Notes under the pieces: generated by a model
Database searches by the model: none
The model's input: the letters and a program-made list of their open reading frames with translations, nothing else
What the model was told of the DNA's origin: nothing
NCBI GenBank assembly: GCA_964625905.1
Contig: CAZVBS010000028.1
Coordinates: forward strand, 1 to 7,551
Direction of reading: 5' to 3'
Length of the DNA stretch: 7,551 nucleotides
Source: JABMNX01 sp964625905
GTDB taxonomy: Bacteria; Patescibacteriota; Minisyncoccia; Phycocordibacterales; JABMNX01
Position numbers and translations under genes: made by a program
Shown: piece by piece, positions 1 through 4,811 of the stretch
Layout: each line of letters starts with the position of its first letter
Position numbering within the stretch: position 1 is the first letter of the stretch

Positions 1-76
1 AAATTCGAAATGGATTTTTAATGAAATATGGATTTTAGAAAATTTAAGGCCGGTTTTTCGATATGTTAATTTGTGC

Positions 77-90
77 CTAGTTTAAACTAG
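77..90. repeat. 14-nt perfect palindrome (CTAGTTTAAACTAG)
   Basis: The sequence CTAGTTTAAACTAG is its own reverse complement. It overlaps a second short palindrome, AAACTAGTTT (84-93). It lies just left of the composite repeat at 98-209 and may be a worn member of the same palindrome-rich region. The neighbouring 11-mer TTAATTTGTGC (66-76) is also found inverted at 170-180. No function can be assigned. Confidence 0.5.
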
Positions 91-97
91 TTTATTT

Positions 98-209
98 ACC
101 TCTAACTTGGAGGTTCGACCTCCAAGTTAGCTATTTCGGCGACCGGGTCACCGAAATTGTATCAAAACCGCACAAATTAAACGGCTGGGGTACCCCAGCC
201 GTTTAATTT
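98..209. repeat. Composite hairpin repeat, copy 1 (left of peptidase E)
   Basis: Three inverted repeats in a row. (a) 102-130: a 13-bp perfect stem CTAACTTGGAGGT / ACCTCCAAGTTAG with loop TCG. (b) 133-157: ATTTCGG / CCGAAAT, one C-A mismatch, then GAC/GTC, loop CGG. (c) 174-209: a perfect 36-nt palindrome. The same three modules in the same order and orientation recur at 935-1038 on the other side of the peptidase E gene. In module (b) and the core of module (c) the copies differ mainly by paired changes. This copy lies 3' of the minus-strand peptidase E gene and covers its stop codon. Confidence 0.85.
174..209 (-). terminator. Perfect 36-nt palindrome at the 3' end of peptidase E, probable bidirectional terminator
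   Basis: Each arm is 18 nt (left arm AAATTAAACGGCTGGGGT), symmetric about 191/192. As RNA it gives a 16-bp stem with a GUAC tetraloop, G+C-rich at the top and flanked by A- and U-rich segments. The peptidase E stop codon TAA (203-205) lies inside the right arm. The placement fits a terminator for that gene. The equivalent palindrome at 1003-1038 is not at a gene end, so termination may not be the only role. Confidence 0.6.
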
Positions 210-775
210 TCAATTATTTTCCATTCAAAATCTTTTAATACAATTAATTCAAGTTCTTTGGGGCAGTTTTCAATAGCTATTAGTGCGTCATCGACAGTAG
301 GATATGTATCACTTTCATAATGACATACAAGACTAAGTGGCAGAATTCCGAGTCCTTTATGCACGCCCCCTTTTGACGTTGAATAATAACAATCTACAAA
401 AATCTGCGCACCAGCTGAAGATCCTGCGATAATTTTCCCATCTAGTTCATCAGTAAAACGTGGAAACGATTTAATCGTTTTTAATAACTTGTCTGTATCT
501 CCTCCTTGTATGAAAATTGTGTGAGCTATTTTTAACTGATTTATAAAATCTTTTTCTGTAGCAAGAACCAGATTAAGATTCTTTGCTTTGGTTGTTTTAA
601 GTATTTTACTCTTATCTTCTTCAAAGAGTTTCGATACGTTTTCTTCTTCCTGAGAGAAATATACAAACAGAACTGTGGAGTTGCTCTTTAAACCTTTTGT
701 GCATTCTTCATAGTATGTCCTGTTCAATTCATTCTCGATGTCTGTAAATCCTCCGTGGAGTATATATTTTGTCAT
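203..775 (-). CDS. Peptidase E-like serine peptidase (family S51)
   Basis: A 190-aa protein of the class I glutamine-amidotransferase-like fold. The family holds PepE, which cleaves Asp-Xaa dipeptides, and cyanophycinase-like relatives; no signal peptide or membrane segment is seen, so it is probably cytosolic. The start reads MTKYILHGGF, a beta strand followed by the glycine turn usual for the family. QGGDT (residues 90-94) matches the conserved oxyanion/glycine loop. GSSAGA (118-123) is the nucleophile elbow, with Ser120 the expected nucleophile, and His152 in CHYES is the likely catalytic histidine. The length is slightly below Salmonella PepE. There is no Shine-Dalgarno before the ATG. 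A TATAAT (784-789) ends 8 nt upstream, so the mRNA may be leaderless. The gene stands alone and is flanked by two copies of a composite palindromic repeat. Substrate specificity cannot be told from sequence. Confidence 0.88.
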   Translation of the reverse strand: MTKYILHGGFTDIENELNRTYYEECTKGLKSNSTVLFVYFSQEEENVSKLFEEDKSKILKTTKAKNLNLVLATEKDFINQLKIAHTIFIQGGDTDKLLKTIKSFPRFTDELDGKIIAGSSAGAQIFVDCYYSTSKGGVHKGLGILPLSLVCHYESDTYPTVDDALIAIENCPKELELIVLKDFEWKIIEN

Positions 776-783
776 AATTATTC

Positions 784-789
784 ATTATA
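784..789 (-). promoter_or_regulatory. -10 element of peptidase E (possible leaderless transcript)
   Basis: On the minus strand this is a perfect TATAAT whose last base is 8 nt before the ATG at 775. Transcription starting about 7 nt downstream would begin at or just before the start codon. No good -35 box is seen at the usual distance. The element is inferred from consensus only. Confidence 0.45.
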
Positions 790-812
790 TACACAAGGTC
801 ATATGTTTAATA

Positions 813-831
813 TCCAAGGTTCAACCTTGGA
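813..831. repeat. Hairpin repeat, 8-bp stem, triloop
   Basis: TCCAAGGT / ACCTTGGA with loop TCA. It shares the GGT-NNN-ACC top with the hairpins at 102-130, 941-965 and 969-995. It lies between the peptidase E promoter and the rest of the divergent intergenic region. Confidence 0.7.
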
Positions 832-850
832 CAAAGTAGGTACTTTAAAA

Positions 851-873
851 ATTTGGCAGTTCGACCGCCAAAT
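851..873. repeat. Hairpin repeat, 7-bp stem plus inner pairs
   Basis: ATTTGGC / GCCAAAT, then one A-C mismatch, then GT/AC pairs around loop TCG. The layout parallels the ATTTCGG...CCGAAAT hairpins at 133-157 and 969-995, with different paired bases. It appears to belong to the same family of hairpins. Confidence 0.7.
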
Positions 874-934
874 GGATAAATGTTTGGTGTGTAAAAACAG
901 TGAAACCCTAAAACCCCAAACTAACATCACATAA

Positions 935-1038
935 ACCCCTAACTTGGAGGTTGAACCTCCAATTTGGCTATTTCGGCGGTCCAACCGCCGAAATATTCTA
1001 TAAAATTAAATAGCCAGAGTACTCTGGCTATTTAATTT
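935..1038. repeat. Composite hairpin repeat, copy 2 (right of peptidase E)
   Basis: Same order and orientation as copy 1 (98-209). (a) 941-965: stem TTGGAGGT / ACCTCCAA with loop TGA, extended by two A-T pairs beyond one mismatch. (b) 969-995: a 12-bp perfect stem TATTTCGGCGGT / ACCGCCGAAATA with loop CCA. (c) 1003-1038: a perfect 36-nt palindrome. Against copy 1, module (b) has A-T changed to G-C and C-G changed to T-A at adjacent pairs. The inner eight bases of each arm of module (c) are largely replaced while remaining fully paired. Copy 2 is about 8 nt shorter in the spacer before the palindrome. Confidence 0.85.
1003..1038. repeat. Perfect 36-nt palindrome, partner of 174-209
   Basis: The left arm is AAATTAAATAGCCAGAGT and the right arm is its exact reverse complement, symmetric about 1020/1021. 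The outer AAATTAAA / TTTAATTT and the central GTAC are identical to the palindrome at 174-209. The inner arm sequence differs. It lies between divergent genes, so no annotated transcript runs into it as a normal 3' terminator. Confidence 0.85.
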
Positions 1039-1052
1039 GTGTTGATTTTATT

Positions 1053-1058
1053 TATAAT
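1053..1058 (+). promoter_or_regulatory. Candidate -10 box for the plus-strand gene
   Basis: A perfect TATAAT lies 76 nt upstream of the ATG at 1135. No convincing -35 box is present; the expected position falls on the right arm of the 1003-1038 palindrome. If used, the palindrome would sit immediately upstream of the transcription start. The call rests on consensus match only. Confidence 0.35.
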
Positions 1059-1121
1059 ATTGAACATCGTTCTCTAAGTTATTAGAAACATGATAGTATT
1101 CAACATAGACGAATGTTAAGT

Positions 1122-1126
1122 GGAGG
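1122..1126 (+). promoter_or_regulatory. Strong Shine-Dalgarno (GGAGG) setting the start at 1135
   Basis: GGAGG lies 8 nt before the ATG at 1135-1137. An alternative GTG at 1120 in the same frame would place this site inside the coding region, so ATG 1135 is the better start. It is the only clear Shine-Dalgarno in the window. Confidence 0.75.
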
Positions 1127-1134
1127 AAATTCTA

Positions 1135-1626
1135 ATGAATATTGATAAATTGTTATGTTTTATCAGTAGATATTTGCATAATTTGAATAGTTTATTTAAG
1201 CATATGTTTACGAGTGAACTCGAGAAATATGTAAATGATCAAGTGGAATTATCTAGACTTTTTGCTGAATATATCCATCTATATAATCTACTTTTTGAGT
1301 GGATGAAAGTGCGTCCGTTTTTGCGTATCGGTCAATCTTCTTATGCAAGAGAATTGGTTCTAGACATGATTTTTGTTATTAAGAGTCGTTTAGTTTTATA
1401 TGATAACCTTGATGATCACAAACGTATAAAGAAACTATATCGGCTACTCAATTCATATCCACCTGGACACTGTCCTCCAAACAGGCCTTGCAAAGCTAAG
1501 CAAGGTCTTTTCTTTTATACAAAATTTCTTGGGCGGTATTGTAGTGCTTCGAGTATGTGTCCTTCTCCTACTTCTTCAACATCTTCTATGTCAGCGATTG
1601 TTCTGGCAAGTTTAATAACACGATGA
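1135..1626 (+). CDS. Unknown protein; C-terminus uncertain (no in-frame stop before its terminator)
   Basis: I do not recognise this protein. The first about 110 residues read like a compact helical, basic and aromatic-rich protein (for example YIHLYNLLFEWMKVRPFLRI and DDHKRIKKLYRLLNS). They are followed by a Pro/Cys stretch (PPGHCPPNRPCK). The start is fixed by GGAGG at 1122-1126. The frame stays open to a TGA at 1624-1626, but everything after about 1515 is antisense to the yifB 3' end and reads like shadow sequence (Ser/Thr-rich). A strong plus-strand terminator at 1483-1516 would end the mRNA before that stop. A frame with TAA at 1497-1499 is open from 1416, so one frameshift between 1416 and 1497 would give a sensible end inside the terminator loop. 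The other complete genes here end in TAA, which also argues against the TGA. It could be a frameshifted gene, an assembly error or a real nonstop gene. The gene as such is likely; its C-terminal third is doubtful. Confidence 0.5.
   Translation: MNIDKLLCFISRYLHNLNSLFKHMFTSELEKYVNDQVELSRLFAEYIHLYNLLFEWMKVRPFLRIGQSSYARELVLDMIFVIKSRLVLYDNLDDHKRIKKLYRLLNSYPPGHCPPNRPCKAKQGLFFYTKFLGRYCSASSMCPSPTSSTSSMSAIVLASLITR
1483..1516 (+). terminator. Intrinsic terminator of the plus-strand gene
   Basis: A stem AGGCCTTGC (1483-1491) pairs with GCAAGGTCT (1500-1508), including one G-U pair, around an 8-nt loop. It is followed by TTTCTTTT. On the minus strand the G-U becomes a mismatch and no U-run follows, so it is best for plus-strand transcription. 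Its U-tract touches the yifB stop codon (1515-1517), and the loop holds a TAA (1497-1499) in a frame other than that of the upstream gene. Confidence 0.75.
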
Positions 1627-3011
1627 TATGCTCGTGGAGATAAATTAAGTTTTGATGCTGCATTGTTTAAAATATCTTTTACTTCTTGAGAAAGAATTAC
1701 ATGTTGTGCTAAATCTCGTACAGTCATTTCACTATTAACTTTTCCTTTTTGTTTAAATCGCTTACTTTGTTTCTTTCGCGCTTTCTCAACATGTTTTCGT
1801 AACACTTCTGACTCACGTGGTGACTCACCTTCTTCTGAAAGTGTTTTATGATCAATGTTTCCAACTTCTATCCACATATCAACTCGATCAATTATCGGTC
1901 CTGATATTTTCTTTTCAAACCTTGCTTGTTCCAAGCCATCTCTTTCGGGAGGATTCATTGCTGCGACTAATATAAAATTCGCAGGAAATAGTGCTGAGCC
2001 TTTAGCACGCACTACATTAATATTTCTCTCTTCAAGCGGTTGTCGTAGTGCTTCAATAGTACGACGCTCAAACAGAGGAAACTCATCAAGGAAAAGTACA
2101 CCACGGTGTGCAAGAGTTATCTCACCTGGTTTTGGTATCGTACCCCCACCAACAAGTGAGACGTATGACGCTGTGTGATGAGGTGAACGAAACGGCGGTA
2201 ATGTTACAAGTGAGTCAGACAACACTCCTGCAATTGAATGTATTGAAGTCACCTCTAAGCATTCTTCGAAAGAAAGGTCTGGTAGTATGTTACTAAACGC
2301 TCGAGCTAGCATTGTCTTACCTGTACCTGGTGGTCCATATAGCATTATATTGTGACACCCTGCAGCTGCAATAAGTAAGCCTCTTTTCGCTTGTTCTTGA
2401 GAACGTATATCTCCAAAGTCCACTATGTTCTCTCTAGTACTGTACTTTATTTTTGTCTTTAGTTGTTTGTCTAAGACGGTATGCTCTTTATTTTCTGTAT
2501 CAAGATGTTTAATTACTTCAGATAATGTAGATGCTCCATATATATTAATATCATCAATAAGTCCTGCTTCTTTTGCATTTTCTTTTGGTACAAACACTTC
2601 TTTAAATCCAATTTGTTTTGCTTTTTTTATAAGTGGTAATATTCCATGAATGGGACGCAACTCTCCATCTAGTGAAAGTTCTCCCAAAAACAAAATACCT
2701 GTCGGGTTAAATGAAATATCTTTTGTTGCGAGTAAATATGCAAGAGCTATTCCAAGATCAAAAGCAGGACCCTCTTTTCTTATGTCTGCAGGTGCAAGAG
2801 AGATAACCACTTTTTGATTTCTGTTTTTGGGAGATTTGAATCCAGAGTTTTTGATTGCAGCTGATACGCGATCGCGAGATTCTTCTACTGCCTTACCAAG
2901 AAGTCCAACAGTTGAAAACGAATGTAGACCTTTAGAAAGGTCTACTTCTATGTCTATCACATGAGCTTCAAGAAAAGAAGATTGTGCACTATATACTTTA
3001 GCGAAACTCAT
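1515..3011 (-). CDS. yifB: YifB/ComM family Mg-chelatase-like AAA+ ATPase
   Basis: A 498-aa protein of full family length. YifB/ComM proteins are hexameric AAA+ helicases; in naturally transformable bacteria ComM promotes branch migration during integration of incoming DNA. The N-terminal Lon-like (ChlI) domain covers about 1-170 (GELSLDGELRPIHGILP at 110-126). The AAA+ core has Walker A GPPGTGKT (226-233), the family signature FRSPHHTAS (274-282), PKPGEITLAHRGVLFLDE (293-310) with Walker B, sensor 1 AAMNPP (350-355) and the SGPIIDRVD arginine segment (370-378). The C-terminal Mg-chelatase domain carries SPRAYHR (458-464). The insert after MNP is short and has no cysteines, whereas many homologues have a CPCG...CxC cluster there. 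It starts 11 nt after the DksA-like gene and has no Shine-Dalgarno, so it is probably co-transcribed with that gene. Confidence 0.95.
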   Translation of the reverse strand: MSFAKVYSAQSSFLEAHVIDIEVDLSKGLHSFSTVGLLGKAVEESRDRVSAAIKNSGFKSPKNRNQKVVISLAPADIRKEGPAFDLGIALAYLLATKDISFNPTGILFLGELSLDGELRPIHGILPLIKKAKQIGFKEVFVPKENAKEAGLIDDINIYGASTLSEVIKHLDTENKEHTVLDKQLKTKIKYSTRENIVDFGDIRSQEQAKRGLLIAAAGCHNIMLYGPPGTGKTMLARAFSNILPDLSFEECLEVTSIHSIAGVLSDSLVTLPPFRSPHHTASYVSLVGGGTIPKPGEITLAHRGVLFLDEFPLFERRTIEALRQPLEERNINVVRAKGSALFPANFILVAAMNPPERDGLEQARFEKKISGPIIDRVDMWIEVGNIDHKTLSEEGESPRESEVLRKHVEKARKKQSKRFKQKGKVNSEMTVRDLAQHVILSQEVKDILNNAASKLNLSPRAYHRVIKLARTIADIEDVEEVGEGHILEALQYRPRNFV

Positions 3012-3022
3012 ATGTTGTTTTT

Positions 3023-3394
3023 TTATTCGTCGTTTAAATGCTCTTTACATGTAGTAGCTGCTGGGTTTGCTTCTAATCTATCAAGTTCAATTTGTTCACC
3101 ACCTATACTACACACTCCATATGTTCCACTTTCGATACGTACAAGTGCAGCTTTTATGTTGTTGTATCGTACTTCAAGATCCTTAAGTAATGTATTGTTT
3201 AATTCATATTCTTCTTGTGCGTCCGCTCTTTCGTTTGGATCAGCCTGCCCAACACCTTCCTGCGCACCTTTCGCTATCCAATCTTCTTTTTCGGTACTTG
3301 TATCAATCTGTGCGATCTTTTGCATTTCTTCAGTTAACGTAGCTTTTTCAGCTTCTAACATTTCTTTAAATTTTTGTATATTATCGTTTTTCAT
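3023..3394 (-). CDS. DksA/TraR family protein with a degenerate zinc finger
   Basis: A 123-aa protein. DksA/TraR proteins reach into the RNA polymerase secondary channel and change promoter kinetics, often with ppGpp. A coiled coil is predicted from about 5-35 and 58-88, with the tip DPNERA (52-57) fitting the family DxxDxA motif with Glu for the second Asp. The C-terminal finger keeps the family sequence TYGVC...RLEANPAATTC (91-116) but has only two of the four expected cysteines, C95 and C116. The positions of the partners are G98 and H119, so at most three ligands remain. No Shine-Dalgarno precedes the ATG. The gene leads the operon with yifB. Its 5' leader carries the same structured element as the pnp leader. 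Confidence 0.92.
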   Translation of the reverse strand: MKNDNIQKFKEMLEAEKATLTEEMQKIAQIDTSTEKEDWIAKGAQEGVGQADPNERADAQEEYELNNTLLKDLEVRYNNIKAALVRIESGTYGVCSIGGEQIELDRLEANPAATTCKEHLNDE

Positions 3395-3448
3395 ATTCTT
3401 TATTTATTATATCTATATTATATTTTAAGATTTACATCTTAGTCTGCG

Positions 3449-3503
3449 GTCTCTGGACATGATATTTTGCGAAATATCAGACACGATTCCTTGCTAGTAA
3501 TCG
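3449..3503 (-). ncRNA. Candidate structured leader element, copy B (upstream of the DksA-like gene)
   Basis: Read on the minus strand it has three hairpins: CGATT/AATCG (3503-3499 with 3488-3484); GATATTT-CGCA-AAATATC (3478-3461); and GTC-CAGA-GAC (3458-3449). The spacers between them are 5 and 2 nt. It ends 54 nt before the ATG. Positions 3448-3487 match 7020-7059 (pnp leader) at 31 of 40 bases without gaps. Four of the nine differences form two compensatory base-pair changes in the middle hairpin. I do not recognise it as a named riboswitch or ribosomal leader. Confidence 0.65.
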
Positions 3504-3512
3504 CATATTTTT

Positions 3513-3540
3513 CTTATAGTTATATTATAAATAGTATCAA
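3513..3540 (-). promoter_or_regulatory. Promoter of the DksA-like gene/yifB operon
   Basis: On the minus strand, TTGATA (3540-3535), a 16-nt spacer and TATAAG (3518-3513) each match consensus at five of six bases. Transcription would start near 3506 and give a leader of about 110 nt containing the structured element. A second TATAAT (3529-3524) lies inside the spacer and could serve a start a few bases earlier. Confidence 0.55.
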
Positions 3541-3599
3541 AGCACGCCAATGTGGCAAGTTAATAAACCTACATCAGTTTTGAATACTAATTGGAGCTT

Positions 3600-4691
3600 T
3601 TAAAACACACGTACAGAGTTAATTCTTGTTATTATTTCAATAAGAGTATTTTTGTTTGTAGTTATTACTAATGTTTGTTGATTTATAAAAGCATATAGAA
3701 GCTCGATATCTCCATCTTCACTAAGAAGTGCTCTCACATCTATATTTTTAATAATTATATCTTCGAAATTTTCTTTCAATATGACTTCTTTACCAGTTTG
3801 TGGATTTGTTAGCACTCCCAGTACTGGGTCAATCTTTCGTCCCATAAATAATGATAGGTTTTGATACATAACTTTTTCCCATTCTAACAATCCATTAAAG
3901 CTATGTTGATATGAATTGGATTTAAAGATGATGAATGGTTGATTTTTATTAAATACATGAATACCAATCATGAAAGAGTTTTCTAGTGAACGAAGAAAAG
4001 AATTACTTACTTGTGCATTTATACTTGTTAAAAATTCTCTAGCTGAAATAAGTCGTGTCACTTCAGTTTCTAATACTTTTTCAGTTTTTGTAACGTACAA
4101 ATAAGATATTTGACCAAGTGGAAGTGTGGAGTTATATTTTTCAGATCCAAGTTCTTGTAAGATTCTTCTGGCATTCCTGTTTGTAATATCAAACTCTTTC
4201 TGTTCTTCTGTGAAAATAAGGGAAGGTATTTCTTGTTCTATAATCATTTCATCTTTTTGATAGAAAAATATAAAATATGTAATGACAGATATTCCAAAAA
4301 CAAATAATAGTACACTACCAATAATGACACTAACTTTTTTAAGATCGATATCTTTTTTAGTATTCTCGTAGTTCTTGGTAATCTTAGAACGTCTTATTTG
4401 CTCAGCGGCTACAACACTAGTGAGAGATACTTTTTGTAAGCGTATAGCTTCTGCTATGTCTTCTTTGTATGTGCGAATTCTCCACATAACATTTTCACCA
4501 ACACTATTTTTCTTTTTTTCTTTATTTGGTGATTCGCTTTTGGATTCATCTTTGACAATATTAGTATTGATATCTTTATCAAAATTTTCTTTTTGTATTT
4601 CATTTGTCGATGTAGCAGTTACTTCAGATGGAGTAACTTCCTTGTCTACAATATTGTCGTCCTTCGGTTGTTTTTGTTGGTTTGGTTCCAT
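3600..4691 (-). CDS. Single-pass membrane protein of unknown function
   Basis: A 363-aa protein I cannot assign to a named family. Residues 1-65 are hydrophilic, Lys/Glu/Asn/Ser-rich and probably disordered. Residues 66-118 are a charged, helical juxtamembrane segment (MWRIRTYKEDIAEAIRLQKV and onward). One strong membrane helix spans about 120-144 (VSVIIGSVLLFVFGISVITY and onward). There is no signal peptide, and the basic KK just before the helix suggests the N-terminus is in the cytoplasm. The remaining about 215 residues would then be outside and have a mixed alpha/beta look, ending in a hydrophobic LLYAFINQQTLVITTNK segment. Similar-looking proteins seem familiar to me from Parcubacteria genomes; that is memory, not a search. 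The ATG has no Shine-Dalgarno and is directly preceded by TAAAAT. The 120-nt gap to pnp shows no convincing terminator, so read-through from pnp is possible. Confidence 0.8.
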   Translation of the reverse strand: MEPNQQKQPKDDNIVDKEVTPSEVTATSTNEIQKENFDKDINTNIVKDESKSESPNKEKKKNSVGENVMWRIRTYKEDIAEAIRLQKVSLTSVVAAEQIRRSKITKNYENTKKDIDLKKVSVIIGSVLLFVFGISVITYFIFFYQKDEMIIEQEIPSLIFTEEQKEFDITNRNARRILQELGSEKYNSTLPLGQISYLYVTKTEKVLETEVTRLISAREFLTSINAQVSNSFLRSLENSFMIGIHVFNKNQPFIIFKSNSYQHSFNGLLEWEKVMYQNLSLFMGRKIDPVLGVLTNPQTGKEVILKENFEDIIIKNIDVRALLSEDGDIELLYAFINQQTLVITTNKNTLIEIITRINSVRVF

Positions 4692-4811
4692 ATTTTATGA
4701 TTAAAAGTTATCAAGTCAAAAATAGAAAGAGTTAAATAGTTTTTCGTTTTATTTCCTATCCACAGGGCACAGGTAGTTCGCAAGTTCTTAAATAAATAAA
4801 GTCGTAATTTT

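Larger units (their letters stand above)
776..1134. other. Gene-free divergent intergenic region filled with hairpins
   Basis: About 360 nt separate two genes transcribed away from each other. The region holds the peptidase E -10 box (784-789), four hairpins (813-831, 851-873, 941-965, 969-995), one perfect 36-nt palindrome (1003-1038), and the promoter and ribosome binding site of the plus-strand gene. The stretch 875-934 shows no structure or coding signal that I can support. An open frame across the hairpins on the minus strand (799-984) looks like a by-product of the repeats and is not called a gene. Confidence 0.75.

Noticed and set aside
2..85. Open plus-strand frame from the window edge ending in TAA at 83-85, possibly the 3' end of an upstream gene
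   Set aside because: Only 27 codons, no recognisable domain, and it ends in a palindrome-rich repeat region. It could be real but cannot be supported from this window.
98..209. Integron attC-like recombination site (peptidase E as a gene cassette)
   Set aside because: The CTAAC...GTTAG ends are suggestive, but the RYYYAAC/GTTRRRY boxes do not fit, the stem is perfect without the extrahelical bases typical of attC, and no integrase is present.
3440..3505. Leader elements as hammerhead ribozymes (CTGATG seen in the minus-strand sequence)
   Set aside because: The GAAA core and the expected three-way junction are absent; the CTGATG is part of a simple hairpin stem.
3551..3564. Short GCCA-ATG-TGGC hairpin as terminator of the membrane protein gene
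   Set aside because: Only four base pairs and no following U-run on the minus strand.
4756..4764. CTATCCACA, one base from the DnaA box TTATCCACA
   Set aside because: A single near-match in the pnp 3' intergenic region, with no cluster, no AT-rich unwinding repeats and no dnaA/dnaN nearby; expected by chance.
4747..4800. TTTATTT...AAATAAA inverted repeat (4748-4754 and 4794-4800) as a pnp terminator
   Set aside because: A 7-bp A/T-only stem with an about 40-nt loop is too weak, and no adjoining GC-rich stem was found.
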